Assembly (NCBI RefSeq): GCF_021560035.1
Contig: NZ_CP074373.1
Span: forward strand, 3,158,001-3,222,000
DNA: 64,000 nucleotides
Source: Virgibacillus sp. NKC19-16
Lineage (GTDB): Bacteria; Bacillota; Bacilli; Bacillales; Amphibacillaceae
Reading direction: 5' to 3'
The position numbers were made by a program, and so were the translations under genes. This document shows positions 44,662-53,559 of the stretch, one piece after another. The stretch's first letter is position 1; the number at the start of each line of letters is the position of its first letter. The notes below the pieces were generated by a model. That model saw nothing but the letters and a program-made list of their open reading frames with translations, had not been told where the DNA came from and made no database searches.

Positions 44662-45377
44662 ATGTACAGTTCCCCCTTCATTTAAAGTCTCACAGTGATT
44701 GTAACATATAAAACGATCGGTAAGGGAGAGAGTTTTCATTTGTGTTTTTCTTCTATTCTAAATCCACCCCTCCCCCAATTAATGAGGGCAAGAAACAAGC
44801 TACATCATAAAGTTACCTAACTGCTTTATTAAAGAAAAGGGCGCGATAACCGGTGCGACACGTTCCCTACTCAAATAAGATGTGGCTATCATATAATTAT
44901 TGAAAATAGAAGAGAGGATTTTGCTTATTTCCCCTGATATATAGGCCTTATCAGCCTATTAATCACGAATAGCGTTGGTTAAGGGATTGTAAATACTGAA
45001 AAAACATAGCATTAATTTTTTTTAGGATAAATGTTGAATATCCATCCATATAGAATGAACTCCGGCATATGACTAAACAAATTTTAGTTCTATCTAGAGA
45101 TTGGATCCACTCTAGTGAGTTTAGCTTTGAAGCCTTTTTTGGATTTATCCTCTCGATATTGCATTCTGCCAAGACTAATGTAGGGAGCGTCAATAGTCTT
45201 TTTTCCTAGTATAAATTACACCTCTACTGGTAAATTCACTAGCATCTATAGGTATATTCAACCAGCAAATCAAGTGTATCATTCAATAAAATAGAGAAAT
45301 TATGCGAAAAGACAATTTGCAACTGGTTTAAAATGCGCAAACGCTTATATTTACCCAAATAGAAAATATTATTGTAT
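44662..45377. other. Long non-coding gap
   Basis: 716 bases without a supported gene. It contains the terminator-like repeat at 45171-45206 and a small palindrome near 44942 (ATAGGC...GCCTAT). Confidence 0.45.
45171..45206 (+). terminator. Orphan terminator-like repeat
   Basis: AAGACTA (45171-45177) and TAGTCTT with a T-run. About 75 bases around it align with 35170-35250, including the following CCTAGTATAAA stretch. No plus-strand gene ends here, so it looks like a dispersed copy. Confidence 0.55.
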
Positions 45378-45406
45378 TTGTTTTAAGAGAATTCCTACAG
45401 TATACT
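45378..45406 (+). promoter_or_regulatory. SigA-type promoter of betaine-binding protein gene
   Basis: TTGTTT (45378-45383), 17-base spacer, TATACT (45401-45406). It lies about 40 bases before the gene at 45448. Confidence 0.55.
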
Positions 45407-45447
45407 ATCTCTATCATAAATAAAAAAAGGAGAGATTAAATTACATA

Positions 45448-46395
45448 ATGTGGAAACAAAAAAGAATCTTAGGACTATTGGCTGTTATTACGTTAACTAT
45501 AGTGCTTGCAGCATGTGGAAACAGTAATGAAAATAACGAAAATAGTGAAACAGAAGGATCAGAAGATAACAACACCAATAGTGAAATCGAACTCGGACAG
45601 ACAGAACTTCAGCTCGGAAGCGATGATTATGTGTCCAACCTAGTGAATACATATTTGGCTAAACTCTTACTTGAAGAAATCGGTTATACGGTCGAAGTTA
45701 ACCAAACGGATGTTGGTGTACAATATACCGGCTTAGCTGACGGAGCTACAGATGTAATTGTTGGCGCATGGCTACCAAATACACATGGCAGTTATTGGGA
45801 AGAGTATCAAGATGACCTCGTAGAAATCGGCACCGTTACAGAAGAAGTAGAACTCGGCTTAGTTGTCCCCTCTTACATGGAGGATATTAATTCTATTGAG
45901 GATCTGAGAGACAACACAAATGATATTGGTGAACAGCTTGAATGGGAAATCACCGGCATCAGCCCGGGAGCCGGTCAAATGCAATTAATGGAAGATTCAG
46001 TGATTCCGGGGTATGAACTGAATGATTGGACACTTGTAGAAAGCTCAGGTGCTGCCATGTCCACTTCCTTAGGAGATGCCATTAATAATGAAGAGCCCAT
46101 CGTTGTCACGTTGTGGACACCTCATTGGACCTTCAATGAGTATGATTTAAAAATCTTAGAAGATCCACAAAATGCATTTGGTGACCCAGACGATATATTA
46201 TCAGTATCACGAACAGGATTTGAAGAAGATGCACCGGCGGCACATCAGCTTATCAGTCAATTTAGCATCACGAAAGAAGATACACAGGAAATGATGTTTG
46301 ACGTTCAAGAAGGAATGGATCCGGAAGCTGCTGCACAAGCATTTATGGATGAAAATCCGGATTTAGTAGAGGAATGGTTAGACGGTCTTAATTAA
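45448..46395 (+). CDS. Glycine betaine ABC transporter substrate-binding protein, orphan
   Basis: A 315-residue lipoprotein of the OpuAC type. Signal and lipobox LTIVLAAC are followed by an acidic, asparagine-rich linker (about 22-50) and the binding domain with DVIVGAWLPNTHGSYWEEYQ and VVTLWTPHWTFNEYDLK, regions that supply aromatic box tryptophans. It would capture betaine or a related quaternary amine outside the membrane. No ATPase or permease gene is adjacent, so it must work with a transporter encoded elsewhere. A terminator follows at 46475. AAAGGAGAG lies rather far (about 13 bases) from the start. Confidence 0.9.
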   Translation: MWKQKRILGLLAVITLTIVLAACGNSNENNENSETEGSEDNNTNSEIELGQTELQLGSDDYVSNLVNTYLAKLLLEEIGYTVEVNQTDVGVQYTGLADGATDVIVGAWLPNTHGSYWEEYQDDLVEIGTVTEEVELGLVVPSYMEDINSIEDLRDNTNDIGEQLEWEITGISPGAGQMQLMEDSVIPGYELNDWTLVESSGAAMSTSLGDAINNEEPIVVTLWTPHWTFNEYDLKILEDPQNAFGDPDDILSVSRTGFEEDAPAAHQLISQFSITKEDTQEMMFDVQEGMDPEAAAQAFMDENPDLVEEWLDGLN

Positions 46396-46474
46396 TAGAT
46401 GAACGGAAGTCATAGCTCCATCAAAGCCATTGCTATGTTACGTGCCAAAAAAGCCTGATAGAACAATAAAATGC

Positions 46475-46522
46475 ACCCTATAGAGCAGACACTTTAAAAA
46501 AGCTACCTATAGGGTACTTTTT
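46475..46522 (+). terminator. Terminator of betaine-binding protein gene
   Basis: ACCCTATAG (46475-46483) and CTATAGGGT (46507-46515) form a perfect stem with a 23-base loop, followed by a T-run. Confidence 0.7.
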
Positions 46523-46731
46523 ATATTTGCTAATCAAGACTTAATTTATATTTAAACAACTGATCTTCTTTCTATATCAAATATACCAATAGTTACACCG
46601 TGTCCAGGTTATAAAGGTAGAACATTCTCCGGAGCAAGTTCAAAAGATATATGTTTAGAACTGACCCATTCAAGCATCACTATTTACATGCGCGTTTGTA
46701 AATGTACGAATCAACAAGCACTTTTATACTT

Positions 46732-47203
46732 CTAGTTACCTTTATACAATATACTTAGAAATTCATCAAAGTTCTCAGAACAGTAATAAGTTACTGGATC
46801 TAAATCACCTGATTCCTCATGGTCCCATACACAAACAGTAGGGTGGTTATCAGATTCTCTATAATCTAAACATAAATAATCCCCGGCAAACAATATAGCT
46901 ATAGGTAATAAATCAACCCCAACTAAATCTTCATTATCGGTAAGCCGCACTTCAATACGAGTCAATGTTACATCAATATCATAAACACCGTAGTCATTTT
47001 CTTCAGTGTTTTCCAAAACACATAAAAACCTGTCTATTGCATACGAATGATCTGCTGTATTAAATTCATTTTTTTCTGGTACCGCCGTTATATTTTGATA
47101 ACAGATCTCTAAATACTATTGGAAGACTAATTCCCCACGTTTTTTCTTCTTTCTCAATAAAGTTTCCTTCTGGTAATGGATATACTATGGAATTAAACTT
47201 CAT
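46732..47203 (-). pseudogene. SMI1/KNR4 (SUKH) immunity-like protein, frameshifted
   Basis: The frame from ATG 47203 (ribosome binding site GGGAG) reads MKFNSIVYPLPEGNF..., WGISLPIVFRDLLSKYNGG, the classic SUKH N-terminus, then stops. After one extra base the second frame continues PEKNEFNTADHSYAIDRFL... to the C-terminus (YYCSENFDEFLSILYKG) at 46732. Whole length about 157 residues fits SUKH proteins, which neutralise polymorphic toxins by binding. It is one of three disabled immunity-like genes in a row. Confidence 0.8.
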
Positions 47204-47236
47204 AAAAACTCCCATTTCGCTTTTTAAATTGTTAAG

Positions 47237-47692
47237 TTATATAATTGTTTCAAGCGCATCGGTTATCATAGTATCAAAGTCTTTGTATGATTCTATTAAT
47301 GTTTCTGACGGCTTATCAAGTTCTACATACATCTTGTCATCCAAATCATAGCAATACCAAGCAACATCTGAATCCCCAAAAAATACATATTTTCTTTGTC
47401 ATTCATTCTCATGCCAAAGTTCATTTGTCTCAATAAAACCATATATTTCTTCTTCTATTTCTTTATCTAAAAAAGCTTTATCAACTCCATAAATCACTAA
47501 TCCATTAAAGTCTAACCCATTTACATTTTTTAAAAAATTTATATATTGCTTAGGAATTATAATAGTATTTATATTTTTCTTGAAATTTTTTATTCTTTGA
47601 ATTTCCTGATCAGATACTGGATTTCTTAGTTTACTTCCATATTTATTTTCAAATTTTTCAACCTCGGTTAATAAGTCTTTTAAACGAGTCAT
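47237..47692 (-). pseudogene. YrhA/SUKH-type immunity protein with in-frame stop
   Basis: The frame starts at ATG 47692 (AAGGGG upstream) with MTRLKDLLTEVEKFENKYG and reads as an SMI1/KNR4-like protein (IPKQYINFLKNVNGLDFNGL). It meets TGA at 47399-47401 after LWHENE and then stays open in the same frame (QRKYVFFGDSDVAWYCYDL...) to 47237. A tryptophan codon TGG changed to TGA would explain this. Joined length about 151 residues is normal for the family. Confidence 0.75.
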
Positions 47693-47882
47693 ATACTTTC
47701 CCCTTCTTTAAAATGGCACAGGAAACCATTCCGCCAAGTTCATTGATATAGGTTTGCATGATATCCAGATCATTTTGGGATTTATCCAGCGCTTTGATGC
47801 TTTCGGAATCAAACCTATGTAATTTCTCCAGAGTGATGTTCACCTTTTTCCTGCCCGCCTGAGTCTGATGGAAAAATTCCGT
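47658..47882 (-). pseudogene. Internal fragment of an LXG-domain polymorphic toxin
   Basis: Reads TEFFHQTQAGRKKVNITLEK then LHRFDSESIKALDKSQNDLD and IMQTYINELGGMV. This matches the inner part (about residues 150-195) of LXG toxins of the YobL/YeeF type. The N-terminal LXG start, the rest of the domain and the C-terminal toxin domain are all missing, and the reading then runs into the next gene. It shows that an LXG toxin once preceded these immunity genes. Confidence 0.7.
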
Positions 47883-47957
47883 TCACCTAATGTCGATGAA
47901 TCACCTAAATAAATTAAACCTTGACAAGCAATTGCCAATCAAGGAAGTAATACAGTT

Positions 47958-48417
47958 TTATATTTTAGGTATTTCAACTATTTCACCTGGTGATTTTTCT
48001 ATAAGCATATCAGGAATGTCGAAATCTTTTTTCTTAAGTTTGAATTTTTCGATTTTAGATAAACCAGGGTCAAAAGATATATTTTGAGAACTGAATTCTC
48101 TATTCACTAGTTTATTATAAACTTTATTTAAATAATTTTTCCACTCTTCTAAGGAAGAATTTAAAACTTCTTCAGGTTTTTCTAACTTTCGGTAGCCATC
48201 CGAATAATAAAACATTAGCAAACCTGTACCAAAATCACAAAACTTATTTTCCAAAATAGCTTCTGGTATATTAAACCCGTTATTCCAATTATAATTAGCA
48301 GCAAAAAAAATGAAGAATTAAAGGATTATCTAATTTTCTTATCTGTTTTACTACATAGTCTTCGTCTGTACTATAAAGTAATTCCTCAAGTAAAATTATT
48401 TCTTCTCCATTTTCCAT
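47958..48417 (-). pseudogene. DUF4274-type immunity-like protein, frameshifted
   Basis: ATG at 48417 follows AAGGAGG. The frame reads MENGEEIILLEELLYSTDED... and breaks at a run of eight T residues on the coding strand (A at 48303-48310). With one T fewer it continues HFFAANYNWNNGFNIPEAIL, ENKFCDFGTGLLMFYYSDGY to 47958. FAANYNW and MFYYSDGYR are typical DUF4274 motifs, a family often encoded after polymorphic toxins. Whole length about 152 residues. Confidence 0.75.
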
Positions 48418-48496
48418 AAAATTAACCTCCTTACTATTCATTACTAAATAAAATATTATTCTCACACCGTCATTACAAACAAAAAAAACGGTTTAT

Positions 48497-48530
48497 GATT
48501 GTTTTTGATTGTTTTTGGTGTTATTATAAT
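48497..48530 (+). promoter_or_regulatory. fru promoter and FruR-like operator
   Basis: Two direct copies of TGATTGTTTT (48496 and 48506) followed by TATAAT at 48525-48530. Direct repeats of this sort overlapping the promoter are the usual sites for DeoR-type FruR, relieved by fructose 1-phosphate. Confidence 0.55.
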
Positions 48531-48550
48531 GGTAAAGGAGGGGTAACGGG

Positions 48551-49300
48551 ATGTTAACAGAAGAACGGCATGCATTTATCTTAAGGATGTTGAAACAGGA
48601 CGGGATTGTGAAGTCACAGGATTTAATGAAGCGGATTGGCTGTTCAGAATCAACGATTAGAAGAGATCTGGGACAGCTTGAAAATGAAGGAAAATTAAAA
48701 CGCATCCATGGTGGTGCAAATCGGACATATCAATTGGATGAGGAATTAACTGCTTCTGAAAAATCATTCAAAAACATTCAAGAAAAAGAATCGATTGGAA
48801 AATTGGCTGCGTCTCTTATTGAAGTAAATGATGTCATATTCATGGATGCTGGTACGACAACCCTTGCATTAACCCCCTATTTGAAAGATAAAAATATCAC
48901 TGTTGTGACAAATGGCATCCAGCATGCTTCAGCCCTTGCCGAGCAACAAGTTCAAGTTTATCTGATTGGCGGAATGATCAAACATTCGACAAAAGCCATT
49001 ATAGGTTCTGACAGTTTGAATACATTGCATAACTATCGTTTTAACAAAGCATTTTTAGGCATGAATGGGATTGACGCAAGTTTTGGATGTACGACACCCG
49101 ATCCTGAGGAGGCAGCATTAAAGAAAATGGCGCATCAACAAGCTGCTGCCACCTTTGTTTTAGCAGATCATTCGAAATGGGATAAAGTAAGTTTTGCAAA
49201 GGTATTTGATATGGAGGAAATATCCATTGTGACAGACTATATAGAAAGTAATATGCAGCACTACAAAGAAGAAACAACCATTTTGGAGGTGAAGCAATGA
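48551..49300 (+). CDS. fruR: Fructose operon repressor, DeoR family
   Basis: A 249-residue DeoR repressor. N-terminal helix-turn-helix (GIVKSQDLMKRIGCSESTIRRDLGQLE, residues 18-44) and C-terminal sugar-phosphate sensor domain (FMDAGTTTLALTPYL, VVTNGIQHASALA, FLGMNGID). It controls the operon it heads, probably sensing fructose 1-phosphate. Its end overlaps the fruK start by four bases. Start follows AAAGGAGGGG. Confidence 0.93.
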   Translation: MLTEERHAFILRMLKQDGIVKSQDLMKRIGCSESTIRRDLGQLENEGKLKRIHGGANRTYQLDEELTASEKSFKNIQEKESIGKLAASLIEVNDVIFMDAGTTTLALTPYLKDKNITVVTNGIQHASALAEQQVQVYLIGGMIKHSTKAIIGSDSLNTLHNYRFNKAFLGMNGIDASFGCTTPDPEEAALKKMAHQQAAATFVLADHSKWDKVSFAKVFDMEEISIVTDYIESNMQHYKEETTILEVKQ

Positions 49301-50214
49301 TTTATACGTTAACGCTCAACCCTTCCATTGACTATGTCATTCACGTCAACCATTTAAATCTTGGGGGGCTGAACAGAATGGATAATGAGATGAAATTCCC
49401 GGGTGGCAAAGGGATTAATGTTTCCCGTATCCTGCATGAATTGGAATACGAAAATACAGCATTGGGCTTTCTGGGCGGTTACACCGGTGACTATGTAGCA
49501 AAACAATTGCAAAACGATGGGATAAATACAGATTTCATCCCTATTCAAGGTGAAACGAGAACCAATATTAAACTTAAATCAGATAAAGAAACGGAAATTA
49601 ATGGCCACGGACCAGATATTTCACCCGCAGAGACGGACAAACTCATGCGCCAACTAGGAAAAATAACTCGTCAGGACACGGTTGTTTTATCAGGAAGCAA
49701 GCCTGCTTCTTTGCCTGGGAATTATTATCAAAAGCTGGTGGAACAAATTGTAACTGCAAACGCCACGTTTATTATCGACACAACAGGAAATGCCTTGCGA
49801 TCAGCTTTGGCCTATAAACCGCTACTGGTGAAACCAAATGTGGAAGAGTTAGCGGAGATGTTTGGTGTTGTTTTGAACAATCGGGAAGACATCATATATT
49901 ACGGGGAAAAATTATTGGATTTAGGAGCGAAACATGCCATCGTTTCCATGGCTGGAGATGGTGCACTGCTTTTTACAGCAAATGGAATTTATTACGGATG
50001 GAGTCCAAAAGGGGAAGTCAAAAACTCTGTTGGTTCAGGAGACTCCATGATCGCAGGATTTACCGGTAAATATATGAAGACAAATGATGCGAGTGAAGCA
50101 TTCCGAATGAGTCTGGCGACAGGAAGTGCTACTGCTTTTTCTGATGATTTGGCTAAACGTATGGATATTCTCCCCTTGCTGGAAAAAGTAGAGATTAGCC
50201 GTATTGATAGATAA
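49297..50214 (+). CDS. fruK: 1-phosphofructokinase
   Basis: A 305-residue PfkB-family kinase that converts fructose 1-phosphate to fructose 1,6-bisphosphate using ATP. N-terminal signature TLNPSIDYVIHV, mid FPGGKGINVSR, and the ATP/catalytic motif SVGSGDSMIAGF with base Asp (about residue 250). Translationally coupled to fruR and 20 bases before fruA. Confidence 0.96.
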   Translation: MIYTLTLNPSIDYVIHVNHLNLGGLNRMDNEMKFPGGKGINVSRILHELEYENTALGFLGGYTGDYVAKQLQNDGINTDFIPIQGETRTNIKLKSDKETEINGHGPDISPAETDKLMRQLGKITRQDTVVLSGSKPASLPGNYYQKLVEQIVTANATFIIDTTGNALRSALAYKPLLVKPNVEELAEMFGVVLNNREDIIYYGEKLLDLGAKHAIVSMAGDGALLFTANGIYYGWSPKGEVKNSVGSGDSMIAGFTGKYMKTNDASEAFRMSLATGSATAFSDDLAKRMDILPLLEKVEISRIDR

Positions 50215-50234
50215 AAAAGAAAGGATTTGAGACC

Positions 50235-52109
50235 ATGAGAATCAATGATTTATTGCGTAAAGATACCATGATCATGGATATGCAGGCTGCAGATAAGCCT
50301 GGTGCAATTGATGAAATGGTTCAGCGTCTTCAGGAAAATCATGTGATTAATGATTCCAAGGCATTTAAAGAAGCAATTTTAAAAAGGGAAGCGCAGACAT
50401 CCACCGGCTTGGGTGATGGGATTGCCATGCCACATGCTAAAACAAATGCTGTCAATGAACCAACAGTGCTTTTTGCCAAAAGCAGGGGCGGACTAGATTA
50501 TGAAGCACTTGATGGGCAACCGACGTATCTGTTTTTCATGATTGCGGTGCCGGATGGTGCGAATGATACACATTTACAAACCTTAGCAGCACTTTCCAAA
50601 ATGCTAATCGATCAAGATTTTGTTGAACAATTAAAACAAGCTAGCTCCCCGGATGATGTCCATGCTCTTTTTCAGCAAGAAGAAACAGAAAGTCAGCCGG
50701 AAGCAGACGATCAGGAGACTGATTATTCTAAGCAGGAGAGCGACAAGCCATTCGTTGTAGCGGTTACAGCCTGCCCAACAGGAATTGCTCATACCTATAT
50801 GGCCGAAGATGCTCTAAAGAAAAAAGCCACTGAGATGGATGTAAATATCCGGGTGGAGACGAACGGATCAGATGGTGCCAAAAATGCACTGACGAATGAA
50901 GAAATTGAAAAAGCGGCCGGTGTCATTATTGCTGCAGATAAAAATGTGGAAATGGCTCGTTTTGATCGAAAACCTGTACTGGAAAGACCAGTTAGTGATG
51001 GAATTAATAAAGCAGAAGAATTAATTACAAAGGCAATCAATCAAGATGCTCCTACGCTTCAAGCGGAAAATGTCAGTGATGCGGATAGTGAAGCAGAAAA
51101 ATCATCTTCCATCTGGCGGAAAATTTATAAAGATTTGATGAACGGTATCTCTCATATGCTTCCATTTGTCGTCGGCGGCGGAATCCTGATGGCAATCTCC
51201 TTTTTAGTTGAAGGCTTCCTGGGAAGCGATCATGAACTTTTTGAGTTCTTTAATGTTGTTGGCAGCAATGCATTCTACTTCCTGATCCCGATACTTGCCG
51301 GTTATATTGCCATGAGTATCGCAGACAGACCCGGGTTGATGCCTGGTCTTGTCGGTGGCTTGATGGCAGTTAACAGTGATGCTGGCTTCCTCGGCGGACT
51401 TGTTGCAGGTTTCCTTGCTGGTTATCTCGTTCTTTTAGTGAAAAGAGCCTTTCGTGGATTGCCGAAGTCACTGGATGGTTTAAAATCAATCTTACTTTAT
51501 CCAGTCGCAGGACTTTTTCTTATCGGGATTTTTATGTACTTTCTCATCGGACCTGTGTTTGCGACGATCAATACAGCAATGGTTACCTTCTTGGAAAACC
51601 TCGGTACAGGGAACGCGGTGATTCTTGGTGCATTGCTTGGCGGTATGATGGCGATTGATATGGGTGGCCCTTTTAACAAGGCTGCTTACGCCTTTTCCAT
51701 CGGGATATTTACTGAAACTGGAGATGGAAGCCTTATGGCAGCTGCGATGGTAGGCGGGATGGTCCCGCCGCTCGCGATTGCATTAGCAACCACATTCTTT
51801 AAAAATAAGTTTACGGAAAATGAACGGAAATCAGGCGTCACGAACTATGTCATGGGTCTCTCTTTTATCACAGAAGGAGCCATTCCATTTGCCGCGGCAG
51901 ATCCGATTCGCGTTATCGGCTCGTCCGTACTGGGCGCAGTAACTGCTGGTGGTTTAACACAGCTTTGGAGCAGCACTATACCGGCTCCCCATGGAGGCAT
52001 TTTTGTGATTCCATTAGCAGATAACGCGATTCTTTTCCTAGTTGCCCTACTCATCGGAGCGGTCATCTCCTCCCTGGTCCTTGGCCTTTGGAGAAAACCG
52101 GTAGAATAA
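50235..52109 (+). CDS. fruA: Fructose PTS permease, EIIABC
   Basis: A 624-residue three-domain permease that imports fructose as fructose 1-phosphate. EIIA (about 1-145, phospho-His in GIAMPHAKT), EIIB (about 170-270, phospho-Cys in VTACPTGIAHTYMA) and EIIC (about 290-620, membrane). A charged linker joins A and B. Last gene of fruRKA, followed by a hairpin at 52129. Confidence 0.96.
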   Translation: MRINDLLRKDTMIMDMQAADKPGAIDEMVQRLQENHVINDSKAFKEAILKREAQTSTGLGDGIAMPHAKTNAVNEPTVLFAKSRGGLDYEALDGQPTYLFFMIAVPDGANDTHLQTLAALSKMLIDQDFVEQLKQASSPDDVHALFQQEETESQPEADDQETDYSKQESDKPFVVAVTACPTGIAHTYMAEDALKKKATEMDVNIRVETNGSDGAKNALTNEEIEKAAGVIIAADKNVEMARFDRKPVLERPVSDGINKAEELITKAINQDAPTLQAENVSDADSEAEKSSSIWRKIYKDLMNGISHMLPFVVGGGILMAISFLVEGFLGSDHELFEFFNVVGSNAFYFLIPILAGYIAMSIADRPGLMPGLVGGLMAVNSDAGFLGGLVAGFLAGYLVLLVKRAFRGLPKSLDGLKSILLYPVAGLFLIGIFMYFLIGPVFATINTAMVTFLENLGTGNAVILGALLGGMMAIDMGGPFNKAAYAFSIGIFTETGDGSLMAAAMVGGMVPPLAIALATTFFKNKFTENERKSGVTNYVMGLSFITEGAIPFAAADPIRVIGSSVLGAVTAGGLTQLWSSTIPAPHGGIFVIPLADNAILFLVALLIGAVISSLVLGLWRKPVE

Positions 52110-52128
52110 TGGGGTAGTAATATATGCC

Positions 52129-52158
52129 AGAAGCAGGAGAAGAACTTCTCCTGCTTCT
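52129..52158 (+). terminator. Hairpin at the end of the fru operon
   Basis: AGAAGCAGGAGAAG and CTTCTCCTGCTTCT form a 14-bp perfect stem with a 2-base loop. The T-run after it is poor, so it may act mainly to protect the mRNA end. Confidence 0.6.
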
Positions 52159-52164
52159 GCTATG

Positions 52165-52283
52165 TTAATCCTCTGCAGTAATTCCTCCATCAATAGGAAT
52201 TACAGTTCCAGCGATATAACTGGATGCATCACTCAACAAATACTACTTTATCTATTTCTCCTAAACGTCCCATCGGAACAGAG
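52165..52283 (-). pseudogene. Remnant 3' end of an SDR gene
   Basis: The minus strand reads YLLSDASSYIAGTVIPIDGG and ITAED then stop (52165), the standard SDR C-terminus. Just upstream, in a shifted frame, VPMGRLGEIDK is the usual preceding motif. Bases between are missing and no start exists. This is the second SDR remnant in the window. Confidence 0.65.
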
Positions 52284-52486
52284 AATCAAATGCCGGATCG
52301 ATGTTTTTTGACATCCTTCAACGTCCGTATTGAATCGGATAAAAATACAGGAGTATCTATAAACGCCCGTTTACTATCACGATAATCTTCAATATGGTGC
52401 CGCCCCTATCAAAAAAGCAACTTTCAAAATATCCACCCCTGCTTTTTTACATAAAAAAGCGTATTGGACACTCGCACCCGATTGTT

Positions 52487-52804
52487 TTACAATACGCCCC
52501 TATTCCGATATAAAAACAGCGTAAGTGCATTTAATAAAATGGTAACAACGACAAGCACTGTTGAAGCAACAGCTACAGCACGCATTTCAGACAGAGCAGA
52601 CCAGTCTTTAATGTTTACCAAGTAAAGGTTATAAAAAATTTGTAAACATATTGCGATAGCGCAAGCGCTGAAACTGATAATGGTAAGAGCAATCCATTTC
52701 TTATTCATCTGTTTTTTACCTACCACAAGATTAATAATAGGAATTATCCAAGCTACTAATCCAAGTACCAAACTGCCGATGTTAAGCCAACCAGCATCGA
52801 ACAT
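52487..52804 (-). CDS. Small membrane protein, family unknown
   Basis: A 105-residue protein with three to four hydrophobic spans (SLVLGLVAWIIPIINLVV; IALTIISFSACAIAICLQIF; VASTVLVVVTILLNALTLFL) and a short basic loop (GKKQMNKK). I do not recognise the family. Start ATG at 52804 follows AGGTGG. Divergent from tagD across a terminator-like hairpin. Confidence 0.65.
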   Translation of the reverse strand: MFDAGWLNIGSLVLGLVAWIIPIINLVVGKKQMNKKWIALTIISFSACAIAICLQIFYNLYLVNIKDWSALSEMRAVAVASTVLVVVTILLNALTLFLYRNRGVL

Positions 52805-52855
52805 ATTTCATACCACCTTCTTTTTATTCAAATTCCCGCAGATTAACACCCTAGT

Positions 52856-52888
52856 AAGACTAGCGCCTCCAACTGTACTAGTCTTTTC
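52856..52888 (+). terminator. Terminator-like hairpin upstream of tagD
   Basis: AAGACTAG and CTAGTCTT with a T-rich tail. A relative of the elements at 35180 and 45171. Confidence 0.55.
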
Positions 52889-52954
52889 TTATTTTAAAAA
52901 TGCTAATGTACGAAGACCGATATCATGTTATACTATGAACTGGAGGTGCCTTCG

Positions 52955-53359
52955 ATGAAGAAAATAATCACCTATGGAACATTTGACTTAATTCATAGTG
53001 GTCATATTCATATTCTTCGCCGCGCCAAAGAGATGGGCGATTATTTAATTGTGGGCCTCTCAACTGATGAATTTAACATGAAAAAAAGCAAAGAGGCATA
53101 TTATAATTATGATGATCGTAAATTGATTATGGAAGCTATTCGCTATGTTGACATGGTAATCCCGGAGAAAACATGGGATCAAAAAATCACAGATGTGAAA
53201 AAGCATGATATTGATACTTTTGTTATGGGTGACGATTGGAGAGGCGAATTTGACTTCTTACATGAATATTGTGACGTTGTTTATTTGCCAAGAACGAGGG
53301 GGATTTCCAGTACTCGCATTAAAAATAACATGATTCACCTGCGAGATGACCTCTATTAA
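52955..53359 (+). CDS. tagD: Glycerol-3-phosphate cytidylyltransferase
   Basis: A 134-residue cytosolic enzyme making CDP-glycerol, the donor for poly(glycerol phosphate) wall teichoic acid. Nucleotidyltransferase motifs: TYGTFDLIHSGHIHIL (HxGH) and RTRGISSTRIK (ISSTxI). Trp in GDDWRGEFD is typical. ATG at 52955 follows GGAGGTG. Adjacent LCP ligase and tagO support a wall teichoic acid role. Confidence 0.95.
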   Translation: MKKIITYGTFDLIHSGHIHILRRAKEMGDYLIVGLSTDEFNMKKSKEAYYNYDDRKLIMEAIRYVDMVIPEKTWDQKITDVKKHDIDTFVMGDDWRGEFDFLHEYCDVVYLPRTRGISSTRIKNNMIHLRDDLY

Positions 53360-53559
53360 CCTCGTTACGCACAACTTTTTTAAAACTCCAAACACCCTAT
53401 ATACAGTGAGCTCCGATTTAATTCTATAATTCTTACAAAATTGTAATCTAATTTTAATTTACTAATCAAGCAATTCATAGTAAAATAGTAGATGGTTTTG
53501 CATGCGAAGTTTGACATTACTTGCTGAAAAATGTCAGAAGCCTTAAAAGGAGAATTTAT

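Noticed and set aside
44963-45193. 76-codon minus-strand frame
   Set aside because: It has no ribosome binding site, no recognised family, and runs through a terminator-like repeat.
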